Shown: positions 34,986 through 43,784, counted from the first letter of the stretch. The stretch is DNA of 44,578 bases from Alphaproteobacteria bacterium UBA4588 (GCA_949529445.1 CATISA010000012.1:1-44578), one strand, 5' to 3'. Program-made: numbers and translations. Notes: generated from the letters alone by a model not told the origin.

Positions 34986-35737
34986 GCCTCATCCTCTCGG
35001 CCGAGATAGGCTTCCCTTACGGCAGGATTCTGGCTGATTTCAGCGCTGGTGCCATGGGCAATAACAGCGCCTTCAACCAGAACTGTTATCCTATCTGCAA
35101 GCGCAAAGACAGCATCCATATCATGTTCAATAAGCAAGATGCCATGGCACGCCCGCAAGGCGCTGATGATATCTGTCATATGCTGACTTTCCTGCGGGCC
35201 AGCACCTGCCATCGGCTCATCTAGGAGCAGTAAACATGGCTCACCTGCCATCGCAAGCGCAAGCTCAAGCAACCGGCGCTCACCATGGGCAAGTTCAGAC
35301 ACCAGGATATTTGCTTTGGGTGTAAGGCCAACAGCATCCAAAATCACCATAGCATCTTCAATGAGGCTAGCATCATCAAAGGCTGGTAGGAAAAACTGAA
35401 ACGCTTCCTGACGCTGTGCTTGCGCTGCAATAATAGCATTTTCACGCATGGTAAAATCGGTAAGTACATTACTAATCTGGAAGGACCGGCCGATACCCTT
35501 GCGCACCCTTTTGGGAACAGACAGGCTTGTGATATCCTCGCCATTCAACAATATACGGCCACTATCGGGGCGTTCTGATCCATAAATCTGTTTAATAAGG
35601 GTTGTTTTTCCTGCCCCGTTCGGTCCAATCAATGCATGAATTTCGCCTGCTACAACATCTAGCGATACATTATTTGTTGCCAGCAAGGCATCATATGATT
35701 TCATCACACCATCAAGCTGGAGAATAGGAGAGCTCAT
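34979..35737 (-). CDS. livG: Liv-type ABC importer ATP-binding protein, LivG family
   Basis: A 252-residue ATPase partner of LivF. It has Walker A GPNGAGKT (38-45) and the LivG-type GIGRSFQISNVLTDFTMREN segment. The signature is LAHGERRLLELALAM rather than LSGGE, as usual in LivG, with Walker B LLLLDEPMAGAGPQE. The C-terminus includes the LIEHDMDAVFALADRI switch region and HGTSAEISQNPAVREAYLG. Its ATG overlaps the livM stop, indicating coupled translation. It is part of the complete importer operon 34269-38938. Confidence 0.91.
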   Translation of the reverse strand: MSSPILQLDGVMKSYDALLATNNVSLDVVAGEIHALIGPNGAGKTTLIKQIYGSERPDSGRILLNGEDITSLSVPKRVRKGIGRSFQISNVLTDFTMRENAIIAAQAQRQEAFQFFLPAFDDASLIEDAMVILDAVGLTPKANILVSELAHGERRLLELALAMAGEPCLLLLDEPMAGAGPQESQHMTDIISALRACHGILLIEHDMDAVFALADRITVLVEGAVIAHGTSAEISQNPAVREAYLGREDEAC

Positions 35738-36729
35738 GATGCTCCCTTTCGCTGAAATAATTTTATCAGCAATCCTAGAAGCCCACCTCTGCCAAACATC
35801 ACAATGGCAATCAGAATAGGGCCAAAAACAATCATCCAGTTTTCAGCATAATCTGGCGCAATTGCCTGAATGAGTTCTGGCAGGAATTCCTCAAGAAGCA
35901 GAAAGGCAATAGCGCCAAGTAGCGGGCCTGCCAGAGTCCCAAGGCCGCCAAGAATGATGATAATCATTAACTCGCCAGAACGCGTCCAATGCATAATATC
36001 AGGCGAGACATATTCCTGCCAGCTTGCAAACAACGTTCCTGCCAGCCCGCAAATCATCGCTGAGATCACATAAGCTGTTATCTTGAATTTTAACGGCGTA
36101 AGCCCCATTGCCTCAACACGTGACTCATTACTTTTAATCGCCCGCAAGGTTACCCCAAAACGTGAATGCACGATAAACATCAATAAAAGACTGACGATAA
36201 CAAGTGCCGCCCAGACAAGAAAATAGAGCCGTAATGGTTCATATAAATCGATTAACCCAAATTCAGCCCTATCGATACTCATCCCGTCATCTCCGCCGAA
36301 GGTTTCGAGACTAACAAATCCAAAAAACAGCATCTGAGCGAATGCAAGCGTAATCATAATGAAATAAATACCACTGGTCCGAAGCGATAAAAGCCCAATA
36401 ATCACTCCCATTAGGCCGCATGTCACAAGGCTAAATCCAATATGAATCCAGCCATTAAAAATATCGTAATAAGAGCTAATGCCGACACAATAAGCGCCAA
36501 TGCCAAAAAAGGCTGCATGCCCGAATGAGACCATGCCGCTATAGCCAAGGACAAGATTAAGCCCCATTGATGCCATTCCCAGCAGCATGATCCGGATAGC
36601 AACGTCATTCCAGAACGGCAAATCGGCAAACCCCGTATAAAGAGGAAATAGCGCAAAGCCCACCAGCAGATACATCATAGCGCGATGCTGCAGAAGCCCA
36701 CGCCCGATAAGAGAGAAAAATCTCGTCAT
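35734..36729 (-). CDS. livM: Liv-type ABC importer permease, LivM family
   Basis: A 331-residue membrane permease with about nine or ten hydrophobic segments and the LivM phrases LGMASMGLNLVLGYSGMVSFGHAAFFGIGAY and FGVTLRAIKSNESRVEAMG, the latter being the coupling loop to the ATPases. The frame extends to 36789, but that start overlaps livH. The ATG at 36729 has a strong AGGAGGGG site a few bases upstream and gives a normal N-terminus. It pairs with LivH to form the membrane channel. The gene is 13 bases downstream of livH. Confidence 0.9.
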   Translation of the reverse strand: MTRFFSLIGRGLLQHRAMMYLLVGFALFPLYTGFADLPFWNDVAIRIMLLGMASMGLNLVLGYSGMVSFGHAAFFGIGAYCVGISSYYDIFNGWIHIGFSLVTCGLMGVIIGLLSLRTSGIYFIMITLAFAQMLFFGFVSLETFGGDDGMSIDRAEFGLIDLYEPLRLYFLVWAALVIVSLLLMFIVHSRFGVTLRAIKSNESRVEAMGLTPLKFKITAYVISAMICGLAGTLFASWQEYVSPDIMHWTRSGELMIIIILGGLGTLAGPLLGAIAFLLLEEFLPELIQAIAPDYAENWMIVFGPILIAIVMFGRGGLLGLLIKLFQRKGAS

Positions 36730-36742
36730 GATACCCCTCCTC

Positions 36743-37663
36743 TTATCTGTTCGGCGGAAATAGGCCAGTTGGCTTGAACACAAGAACAACTGCCATGAGA
36801 ATATAAACCATCATTGAGGCAAGAGCTGGCCCTGCGCCATCTGCTGAGGCCTGCTCCATAAAGCTGCGCAGAATAACAGGCAACATTACACGCCCCATTG
36901 TATCAACCATACCCACAATTATCGCCGCAATAAACGCGCCACGAACCGAGCCAATGCCGCCAATGATAATCACCACAAGAGATAAAATAAGAAGCGGCTC
37001 CCCCATGCCAGGTTCAACCGATGTCAGCGGGCCAAGCATCATTCCAGCGACGCCCGCAAAACACGCCCCAATCGCAAAAACAAGCCGGCGAAGACGTGTA
37101 ATATTCACCCCCAAAGCCGCCGTCATTGCTGCATTGCTGGCACCGGCACGCACCGTTGCGCCAAGCCGGGTCCGCGATACCAGAACATGAATACCAACAG
37201 CACAAGCAAAACCAATAAGGATGACGAGCAATCTGAATTCTGGATAGGGTATCTCTGGCAGAATATAAACAAATCCTGAGAGAGACGCAGGAAGGTTCGA
37301 ATGCAAGGCTGCCGGGCCGAATCCGACCCTTATCGCTTCATTGAAAAACAGAATGAGCCCGAATGTTGCAAGCACTTGTTCCATATGATCGCGTTTATAA
37401 AGATGGCGTATAATAAGATATTCCAGTGCGTAACCAGCAAAGAAGGTAATCGGAATAGCAAAGATGATGCCGAGATAAAAATTCTGGGTGAGCGCTGTTA
37501 AACTGGCAGCTGCATAAGCCCCAATCATCACTTGGGAACCATGAGCCAAAAAGACAAAATCCATAATGCCAAGGATCAGTGTTAATCCAGCAGCAATGAG
37601 GAAAAGCGTGATGCCTGCCTGAAATCCATTAAAGGCCTGTTCAAGAAACAGGGTAAAAGTCAT
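36743..37663 (-). CDS. livH: Liv-type ABC importer permease, LivH family
   Basis: A 306-residue permease with around eight membrane segments and the LivH-type N-terminus (GFQAGITLFLIAAGLTLILGIMDFVFLAHG). It also has the loop LGATVRAGASNAAMTAALGVNITRL for contact with ATPase subunits and a C-terminal GGIGSVRGAFIAAIIVGMVDTMGR. The upstream 120-base gap after the binding-protein gene holds no strong terminator that I can see, so readthrough from the binding-protein promoter is plausible. Expression of binding protein in excess over permease is common for such spacing. Confidence 0.91.
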   Translation of the reverse strand: MTFTLFLEQAFNGFQAGITLFLIAAGLTLILGIMDFVFLAHGSQVMIGAYAAASLTALTQNFYLGIIFAIPITFFAGYALEYLIIRHLYKRDHMEQVLATFGLILFFNEAIRVGFGPAALHSNLPASLSGFVYILPEIPYPEFRLLVILIGFACAVGIHVLVSRTRLGATVRAGASNAAMTAALGVNITRLRRLVFAIGACFAGVAGMMLGPLTSVEPGMGEPLLILSLVVIIIGGIGSVRGAFIAAIIVGMVDTMGRVMLPVILRSFMEQASADGAGPALASMMVYILMAVVLVFKPTGLFPPNR

Positions 37664-37783
37664 CTTTGCTTGGCCCTATAAATTTACACTAGTCTGAGAG
37701 ATGATACTGACGCCCGCCAATGAAACAATCAAAAGCACATCTTACAAACCAAAACTGGTCACGGTTTTTATACCTAACCCCGA

Positions 37784-38938
37784 CTAGAAACGACAGTCCT
37801 TTGCGTAGGAATCTTCGTGATCTTCAAATACTGTCGATAAAATTTTTGTTGTAACCACGCCATCATCATCCAAAACAGCTTCACGCAGATAGATATTCTG
37901 GATAGGGAACTGGTTTGTATTCATTTTCAGCAATCCCCTTGTTGTCGGGATATCACCTTTTGCTAGAACCAGGCGCATCGCTTCTGCATCCGTGCTCCCA
38001 GACTGAGTAATTGCATGGTCGATAGCAAGCATCGCATCATAAGACTGGGCCGCATAGAATGAGGGATAGCCATCGTGCTTTGCCTTATAGGCTGCCACAA
38101 ATTTTTGATTGATAGGATTATCAAGGTCGGGGGACCATGTCTGCGTCCCTAGAGCGCCAAGAGCTGCTTCCTGCAAAGCAGGCAGCGTGACAGCATCAAC
38201 AGCAAATACTGTATAAAGTTCGCTGACAGAATCCATGCCTGCCTGCTTCCATTGCTTGATAAAATTAATCCCCATGCTGCCAGGCTGGAAGACAAAAGTG
38301 GCTGGCGGTGCAGCAGCCCGCAATGCTGATAATTCTGCTTGAAAATCACTCTGACCTAACTTGGTGTAAACCTCGCTTATAATCTTGCCCTTATAATAAC
38401 GCTTGAAGCCCGCCATCATATCTTTGCCGGCCTGATAATTTGGTGACATCAGATATACTGATTTAATTCCGGCATCTTGCATGTATTTTCCCATACCCTC
38501 AGGGGTTTGGTCATTTTGCCAAGACATCGACACAAAGTTTTTATGACACCCCTTGCCTGCTATCGGAGACGGGCCAGCGTTTGCGCTGATGAGGAGCGTA
38601 TCAGAGCGGGTAACCTGCTTATGAATTGCCATCATCAAGTTGGACCAGATAACCCCTGTAACGACGTCTACCTTGTCACTTTTTATCAGCCTGTTCGCGA
38701 GCTGCTTTGCAACATCGGGCTTGCGCTGATCATCAACAAAAATAACCTCTGCGTCACGGCCCCCTAGTTTACCACCAAGATGTTCCATCGCTAATTCAGC
38801 GCCATTGCGCATTTGGGTTCCTGTAATGCCAGCGCCGCCTGATAATGTTGTCATAAAGCCCACTTTTACAGTATCGGCCAGAGATACATTACTGAAGAGG
38901 AGAGCGGCAAAGCCCGCAATGGTTGCTATTTTTTTCAC
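37784..38938 (-). CDS. Periplasmic substrate-binding protein of Liv-type ABC importer
   Basis: A 384-residue Peripla_BP_6-type protein that captures the solute in the periplasm. The start is a GTG at 38938: AGGAG lies six bases upstream, and translation from it gives a clean signal peptide (KKIATIAGFAALLFSNVSLA, cleavage near 21). Upstream ATGs at 38983-39055 would place a charged extension before the signal and are rejected. The mature region begins DTVKVGFMTTLSGG. The two-lobe pattern and pairs such as DDQRKPDVAKQL are typical. The form resembles binding proteins for aromatic or amide solutes as much as amino acids, so the ligand is unknown. A 22-bp inverted repeat lies 36-57 bases upstream. 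Confidence 0.89.
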   Translation of the reverse strand: MKKIATIAGFAALLFSNVSLADTVKVGFMTTLSGGAGITGTQMRNGAELAMEHLGGKLGGRDAEVIFVDDQRKPDVAKQLANRLIKSDKVDVVTGVIWSNLMMAIHKQVTRSDTLLISANAGPSPIAGKGCHKNFVSMSWQNDQTPEGMGKYMQDAGIKSVYLMSPNYQAGKDMMAGFKRYYKGKIISEVYTKLGQSDFQAELSALRAAAPPATFVFQPGSMGINFIKQWKQAGMDSVSELYTVFAVDAVTLPALQEAALGALGTQTWSPDLDNPINQKFVAAYKAKHDGYPSFYAAQSYDAMLAIDHAITQSGSTDAEAMRLVLAKGDIPTTRGLLKMNTNQFPIQNIYLREAVLDDDGVVTTKILSTVFEDHEDSYAKDCRF

Positions 38939-38973
38939 ATCTAACTCCTGTAACAAGGCAAAACCTGTCTTTT

Positions 38974-38995
38974 TCTGGAACATGAACATTCCAGA
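38974..38995. promoter_or_regulatory. Candidate operator or leader hairpin: TCTGGAA-N8-TTCCAGA
   Basis: Perfect 7-base arms (38974-38980 and 38989-38995) with an 8-base spacer lie upstream of the GTG start of the binding-protein gene and downstream of the YeeE-type gene. No T-run follows on either strand, so it is unlikely to be an intrinsic terminator. A binding site controlling the importer operon is the simplest reading. Confidence 0.45.
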
Positions 38996-39032
38996 CTTTA
39001 TCAGAGTAAGTAAAGTGGGGCCTTGGTTACTC

Positions 39033-39464
39033 TCAGTCAACCCGGCTTTTCTCAAGCCTCTGCTTTAGCGCACGGCCAACCCACAGGCCACCACAAACAA
39101 TAGCCGCAAAAAGACCCATCTTTTCAGGGAGAAGAAGTAAATTTCCAAGGACAGGCCCCGGACAAAGCCCCGATACACCCCAGCCAATGCCAAAAAGAGC
39201 ACTGCCAAGAAGCAGTGGCCTGTCGATAGAGGCAAATGAGGGGAGTAAGAAACGTGGTGCAAAAAGCGGTACAGACCGTCTCATTACAAACCGATGACCA
39301 ACAGCATTAACAACAACACCCCCTGCCATAACAAAGGCAAGAGACGGGTCCCAAACCCCAAATATATCAAGAAATCCAGATATCTTTGAGGGGTCAAGCA
39401 TACCAGCAATCGTTAATCCCACGCCAAAAACAACACCAGAGATAAGGGCCATTATGATCTGCAT
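39033..39464 (-). CDS. YeeE/YedE-like sulfur transport membrane protein (DUF6691-type half)
   Basis: A 143-residue membrane protein with about four hydrophobic segments and the motif SGLCPGPVLGNLL, the conserved cysteine motif of the short DUF6691-type partner. With the preceding gene it forms the two-gene YeeE/YedE (PmpA/PmpB-like) set thought to move thiosulfate or other sulfur species. It starts one base after the upstream stop. The operon also includes a persulfide-dioxygenase-like enzyme, so handling of sulfide or sulfane sulfur is likely. The exact solute is not shown. Confidence 0.86.
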   Translation of the reverse strand: MQIIMALISGVVFGVGLTIAGMLDPSKISGFLDIFGVWDPSLAFVMAGGVVVNAVGHRFVMRRSVPLFAPRFLLPSFASIDRPLLLGSALFGIGWGVSGLCPGPVLGNLLLLPEKMGLFAAIVCGGLWVGRALKQRLEKSRVD

Positions 39465-39465
39465 C

Positions 39466-39903
39466 CTAGCCCCCTAACCCGCTATGCCTTACAACATAGA
39501 CAGTGATAACCGCCATTGTCATAAAGGTAATAACGGCCACTAGTGAGCGGCCAGAAAAGCGCGCAAGACCGCAAATACCATGTCCTGACGTACAGCCCGA
39601 ACCAAGCGCTGTGCCAATGCCAACAAGAAACGCGGCGCCATAAAAAAGCCAGCCATCACTTACCATTTCAGACGCAATGGGCGTACCGGTTATCGTATAG
39701 ATGAGCAGAGGGCCAAGGAGTGTGCCGCCCAGAAATGCGAGCCGCCACAATTTTGGCTCACCTGCACTAAACAGGCCTGACAGAATGCCACTTACGCCCA
39801 TGACGCGTCCCGTTGTCATCATCAGGAACAAGGCGGCTATGCCAATAAGAATACCGCCACCAAGAGACGCCAGCGGGGTAAAGCTATCCCAATTTATTAT
39901 CAT
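39466..39903 (-). CDS. YeeE/YedE family sulfur transport membrane protein
   Basis: A 145-residue membrane protein with four hydrophobic segments and the conserved cysteine motif LGSGCTSGHGICGLARFSGRS, matching the first half of TsuA/YeeE-type thiosulfate transporters. The thiol side chains are thought to relay the sulfur compound through the membrane. Its ATG overlaps the metallo-hydrolase stop (ATGA), so the three genes are translationally linked. It is the PmpA-like half, with the next gene supplying the other. No adjacent rhodanese gene is seen. Confidence 0.88.
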   Translation of the reverse strand: MIINWDSFTPLASLGGGILIGIAALFLMMTTGRVMGVSGILSGLFSAGEPKLWRLAFLGGTLLGPLLIYTITGTPIASEMVSDGWLFYGAAFLVGIGTALGSGCTSGHGICGLARFSGRSLVAVITFMTMAVITVYVVRHSGLGG

Positions 39904-40778
39904 TTGCGTGCATCCTGTAACCCATTGACAGGTATCTTTAGATAGGTTTCACCATTATCTTCCTCAGGTGGCATATGACCCGCTCGCATATTCACCTGAA
40001 TTGATGGCAGGATTAGACGCGGCATACCCAATGTTGCATCGCGTTCCTCACGCATGGCAACAAACTCATCTTCAGTTTTTCCCGCAAGGTGAATATTGCG
40101 CTTTTTTTGTGTACCCACATCGGTTTGCCATTCAACCGCGCGGCCACCCGGACCATAATCATGGCATACAAAAATACGGGTTTCGTCAGGAAGCATCAAA
40201 ATTTTCTGAATAGACTGGTAAAGCAACCGCGCATCACCGCCGGGGAAATCAGCGCGTGCTGTGCCACCATCTGGCATGAAAAGCGTATCACCAACAAAAG
40301 CAGCGTCGCCAACAACATGGACCATGCAAGCAGGAGTATGGCCTGGTGTATGAATGGTATGCGCCTCAAGAGTGCCAATCTGATAAGTATCATTATCTGT
40401 GAATAGCTTATCAAACTGACTCCCATCTCTCTCGAATTCAGTGCCTGCATTAAACACTTTGCCAAAAATTTTCTGAACTGAGGTAATCTCGGCTGATATG
40501 CCTATTTTGCCACCAAGCGCATTCTGAAGATAAGGTGCCGCAGAAAGATGGTCAGCGTGAACATGCGTTTCTATAAGCCATTCAACTTGCAACCCGTTCA
40601 AGCGCACGAATGCGACAATATCGTCTGCCGATTTGGTATCGATTGTTCCCGATGCCATATTAAAATCAAGTACCGCATCAATAACAGCACAAGCGTTTGT
40701 TGCTGGGTCGCTTACAATATAGCTTACTGTATTACTCTCAGAATCGAAAAAACCTTTTACGTTAGGACTAACTAACAT
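39900..40778 (-). CDS. MBL-fold metallo-hydrolase, persulfide dioxygenase-like
   Basis: A 292-residue metallo-beta-lactamase-fold protein of the ETHE1/Blh group, which oxidises persulfide to sulfite. Metal ligands are visible in THVHADHLSA, HTPGHTPACMV, VGDTLF and the final VCHDYGPGG. The C-terminal region lacks a rhodanese domain. Starts at 40790 (ATG) and 40805 (GTG) are possible. The ATG at 40778, with GGAG six bases upstream, matches the family N-terminus. Operon context with two YeeE/YedE genes resembles the bigR-type sulfide detoxification loci, but no BigR regulator is present in the window. Confidence 0.87.
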   Translation of the reverse strand: MLVSPNVKGFFDSESNTVSYIVSDPATNACAVIDAVLDFNMASGTIDTKSADDIVAFVRLNGLQVEWLIETHVHADHLSAAPYLQNALGGKIGISAEITSVQKIFGKVFNAGTEFERDGSQFDKLFTDNDTYQIGTLEAHTIHTPGHTPACMVHVVGDAAFVGDTLFMPDGGTARADFPGGDARLLYQSIQKILMLPDETRIFVCHDYGPGGRAVEWQTDVGTQKKRNIHLAGKTEDEFVAMREERDATLGMPRLILPSIQVNMRAGHMPPEEDNGETYLKIPVNGLQDARK

Positions 40779-40870
40779 CTGCTTCTCCATAAAGTAATGC
40801 CTCACTTCGTTACAATAACTTAACTTTTATGACAGCAACTAAAAATGTGCAAAAAGCCTGACTGACGCGC

Positions 40871-41251
40871 CTAATCATCCCAAGTTTTTTCATTTGGGCG
40901 AAATCGGATAACAAGACATGCTAATGCAATAAGCAAAATAGCGCCTGCCTCAAATAGAATATTTGTTGGGTCTGAGCCACTACCTTTCAGAATTATCAAC
41001 CTACTCAGTGCTGTCATAGCGATAAACAATGGCAAGGTGATTGGAATTTTGCTACTTTTATAAAAAACACCAACCATCCCCAGCACCTCAGTATAGATGA
41101 AAAGAAGTAGAAGATCTGCAAGTGTTACCACTCCATTTTCCAACATGACTTTCACTTCGACAAGAGAAGCAAATAGAGTGGCAAGGGCAACAATAACAAG
41201 CAGTCCCTTTTCAGCAAAAAAAATTAAGTTTTCAATTTTAATTTTTGTCAT
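40871..41251 (-). CDS. PsiE-like membrane protein
   Basis: A 126-residue membrane protein with four hydrophobic segments (LLVIVALATLFASL, LADLLLLFIYTEVLGM, ITLPLFIAMTALSRLIIL, ILFEAGAILLIALACLVI). It matches the phosphate-starvation-inducible PsiE family in layout, including the charged RLIILKG loop. The role of PsiE proteins is unknown. It lies 43 bases downstream of a potassium channel gene on the same strand, and the pairing hints at a membrane or ion stress function. No Pho box was recognised upstream. Confidence 0.75.
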   Translation of the reverse strand: MTKIKIENLIFFAEKGLLVIVALATLFASLVEVKVMLENGVVTLADLLLLFIYTEVLGMVGVFYKSSKIPITLPLFIAMTALSRLIILKGSGSDPTNILFEAGAILLIALACLVIRFRPNEKTWDD

Positions 41252-41294
41252 TGGCTATTCCTAAGTTCAACTTTTAGAAGTTATTTTGGCTCCA

Positions 41295-42197
41295 TCATTT
41301 TTTATACATCACTTCGATCATCGCGCGTGCATCCTCTTCACTCAAGTTTAATTTTTGTCTAAGAACCTCAATTTTTTGATATTCATCTTCCGTTATGACG
41401 CCGTCATCAACGGCTTGCTTGATTTCTTCCGAGAAAATTTGTTTCTTTCGGTTTTGCTGATTAGCGAATGCGCTCGCAATAATACCAGTTAGTAGAGCCA
41501 CAGTGCAAACACCCATAAAAGCAGTAATGGCGCCAATTATCTTTCCAAAAGGTGTGATAGGCGCCACATCGCCATAGCCTACAGTTGTAAGAGTAATAAG
41601 GCTCCACCACATGCTTTCCGGTATGGATGAAAAGGCAATAGGCTGTGCCTTATGCTCTGTTGCATACATGAGTGCGCTTGAAAAAAATAAAGATATAAAA
41701 AATAAATAAAGGGCAGCGAGAAACGACCTTCTATCTTCATAGACAGCCGAGATCAAATCTTCTAAGGCAGAAGAATAATTTGATATTTTAAAAATTCTAA
41801 GGAGCCGTATAACTCGTACCCAGCGTAAATCGACGTTACCAACGAACAATGAAATGATACTTGGCACGATTGCAAGTAAATCAATAAGACCATTGAAACT
41901 AAGGATATATTCTAACCTGCGCCCTAGGCCCGATGTAAAACGACTGGATTGACGTTCAGAGCTTGCCCAGATACGGAGTAAAAATTCTGTTCCAAAAATA
42001 ATAATTGAAAGATATTCAAAATATAAAAATTCCTGTCGGTATTTCACGCCAAGATACTCAATTGATTCAAGGCTAACAGCCAAAATGTTCAGCACGATAA
42101 GGCCACCAAGCAATCGGTCAATAAACTTGCTAAAGCTATCACCTTCTTGTGCTTGGTCTAGAATTTCCAGGATTCGTTTTTTTGAAAAACTATTCAT
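41295..42197 (-). CDS. Voltage-sensor-type potassium channel with C-terminal short helical domain
   Basis: A 300-residue six-transmembrane ion channel. S4 carries regularly spaced arginines (RWVRVIRLLRIFK, 125-137), and the selectivity filter is TVGYGD (205-210), so it is K+-selective. The C-terminus after the last helix (about 245-300) is charged and helical (EEIKQAVDDGVITEDEYQKIEVL), like a SHOCT-type oligomerisation segment, with no RCK or cyclic-nucleotide domain. It would form a tetramer in the inner membrane. The DNA here looks more AT-rich than the metabolic genes to the left. Confidence 0.9.
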   Translation of the reverse strand: MNSFSKKRILEILDQAQEGDSFSKFIDRLLGGLIVLNILAVSLESIEYLGVKYRQEFLYFEYLSIIIFGTEFLLRIWASSERQSSRFTSGLGRRLEYILSFNGLIDLLAIVPSIISLFVGNVDLRWVRVIRLLRIFKISNYSSALEDLISAVYEDRRSFLAALYLFFISLFFSSALMYATEHKAQPIAFSSIPESMWWSLITLTTVGYGDVAPITPFGKIIGAITAFMGVCTVALLTGIIASAFANQQNRKKQIFSEEIKQAVDDGVITEDEYQKIEVLRQKLNLSEEDARAMIEVMYKK

Positions 42198-42312
42198 TAA
42201 CCAGCTGCTGACCTTTTAGATATTTCGAAACCATAGCGTTACCTGAGAGTGATAAATTCATTTTTTGCTGTCAACCATGAGAGCTCTTTTCTAAGCATAG
42301 CACGAAATAGCA

Positions 42313-42846
42313 TTACCATATCCGGGCCTGTTTAGTAGCTGTATCATACAGCACAGCGCCACCGCTTTGCGGGGCTATTCCGGTAATTTCAGATATCACC
42401 ACCTGATGAGTGACCATTAATACAAAATGACCTTCTGGAATTTTTGATAGCTTTTCATTCAGCAACTTAATGGTTTTCTGTTTATCAACATGGCCTTGAA
42501 AAAAAGAATTTAAACCGTCAAAACCTTGCCACTCCCCCACATCAAGATGCATAGCAGTCTCTTTACATCGACACCATTGACTACTGAGAATTTCAGAAAA
42601 AACAAAGCCCTCTGCTCTCATCCTTCGGCCTATATTTTCTGCCTGCTTGCGGCCGACCTCGTTTAGATTTCGCTGGGTTGCGCAATCTGCAATCGTAAAA
42701 TTATCAGGGTCGCCATAACCAGGTGCCAAAGCATGGCGCAGAAACACAACATTAGCGCCATGCCTATCACGTGCTTCTTGCCAGCCTGAAGCCTGAGAAA
42801 GCGTTGGTACAATGATACATAAAATTATGAGAAAATGCCGTATCAT
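42313..42846 (-). CDS. Exported histidine phosphatase family protein
   Basis: A 177-residue histidine-phosphatase-fold protein with a signal peptide (IRHFLIILCIIVPTLSQASG), so it acts in the periplasm or envelope. The phosphate-accepting segment is VFLRHALAPGYGD (RHA in place of the usual RHG), and the second catalytic His is in VTHQVVISEITG. Arg in QAENIGRRMRAEG fits the binding pocket. Many such exported members are of unknown substrate and are annotated as broad phosphatases. It is divergent from the coiled-coil gene with a 150-base AT-rich gap that contains a TATAAT at 42890. Confidence 0.83.
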   Translation of the reverse strand: MIRHFLIILCIIVPTLSQASGWQEARDRHGANVVFLRHALAPGYGDPDNFTIADCATQRNLNEVGRKQAENIGRRMRAEGFVFSEILSSQWCRCKETAMHLDVGEWQGFDGLNSFFQGHVDKQKTIKLLNEKLSKIPEGHFVLMVTHQVVISEITGIAPQSGGAVLYDTATKQARIW

Positions 42847-43004
42847 GAAGACTTAAACCTCTGCCAGCTATCGTAGAGTACCTAATCTATATAATATTTA
42901 TGTGAACCGGGCATTTTTCTGTTATTTTATATGAGACAAATTTTATTTAACATTATCGTCCTGAAATCGCTAAACATTAGTACAGCAAGGGAACCTTGGT
43001 AATC

Positions 43005-43703
43005 ATGGAAAAAGAGCACGCTAAAAAAATAACTCTTCAGAGCAAAAGTGAACGCCTTTGGTCTGAAGTCCTTGAAACGAAATCTATTGCTTATTTATTG
43101 CGGGCCAAGATTGAACAAAATCTCGCACTGCTGATTTCCAACATCAATAGTAGTTTCATGGGGAACCGGCAATTAGCGAACCAAAATACTGAAGATGTTC
43201 ACTATAATTTGCGAAAAATTATTGAATCTAGAACTGATGACAAGGGCAATATCGATGAACATTTACTGTTTTCACTGAATGCTGAGTTTATTGAACATAG
43301 ATCAAAATTAAATCGCAGGATAAACGATGTATCTGCCGAACTTAATGAAGTGAATGAAAAACTCCTTTCAATTCACCGCAAAGTCATGAAAACAAATGAT
43401 GAAATCATAAAGTTTAATTCAAAAAGCTTGGAAGCAACCTACAGATTCATTATGGATAGTGATAATCTGGCTAATATAAAAAGATTAAGCGCAGAAGACA
43501 TCGATAAAAAATGTGAGGCCCTCAGTAAGCAAAACAGACAAAATAATAAAAACACCGAAAAACTTATGGAGATTGTCGATAAAGCGCTCGATAACACTCT
43601 CAAGGCACAAGCTGAAGTGTCAGAAAAACGGGAACGTATCTTCGAAAACCGCAGGGTAATCATGGGCATTCGAAAAGATATTGAATTATTCACAGATGAA
43701 TAA
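43005..43703 (+). CDS. Coiled-coil protein of unknown function
   Basis: A 232-residue protein I do not recognise. It is almost wholly charged and helical, with long heptad-like stretches (about 90-140 and 165-215) predicting coiled coil. No signal peptide, membrane segment or enzymatic motif is seen. A hydrophobic patch (AYLLRAKIEQNLALLISNI, near 30-48) might be an interface. The frame can also begin at TTG 42996, which is better spaced from AAGGGA, so the true N-terminus may be three residues longer. It is visibly rich in A and T and Asn/Lys codons compared with the left part of the window. Possible role is structural or in an envelope complex, but this is only a guess. Confidence 0.7.
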   Translation: MEKEHAKKITLQSKSERLWSEVLETKSIAYLLRAKIEQNLALLISNINSSFMGNRQLANQNTEDVHYNLRKIIESRTDDKGNIDEHLLFSLNAEFIEHRSKLNRRINDVSAELNEVNEKLLSIHRKVMKTNDEIIKFNSKSLEATYRFIMDSDNLANIKRLSAEDIDKKCEALSKQNRQNNKNTEKLMEIVDKALDNTLKAQAEVSEKRERIFENRRVIMGIRKDIELFTDE

Positions 43704-43784
43704 ACGCCATTTCAGCCAAAACACGACATACCGAAAGCGCTCTTAATTCTGCTGCATCTTTTTTCCCGTAGGGAGGGCTCCCGC

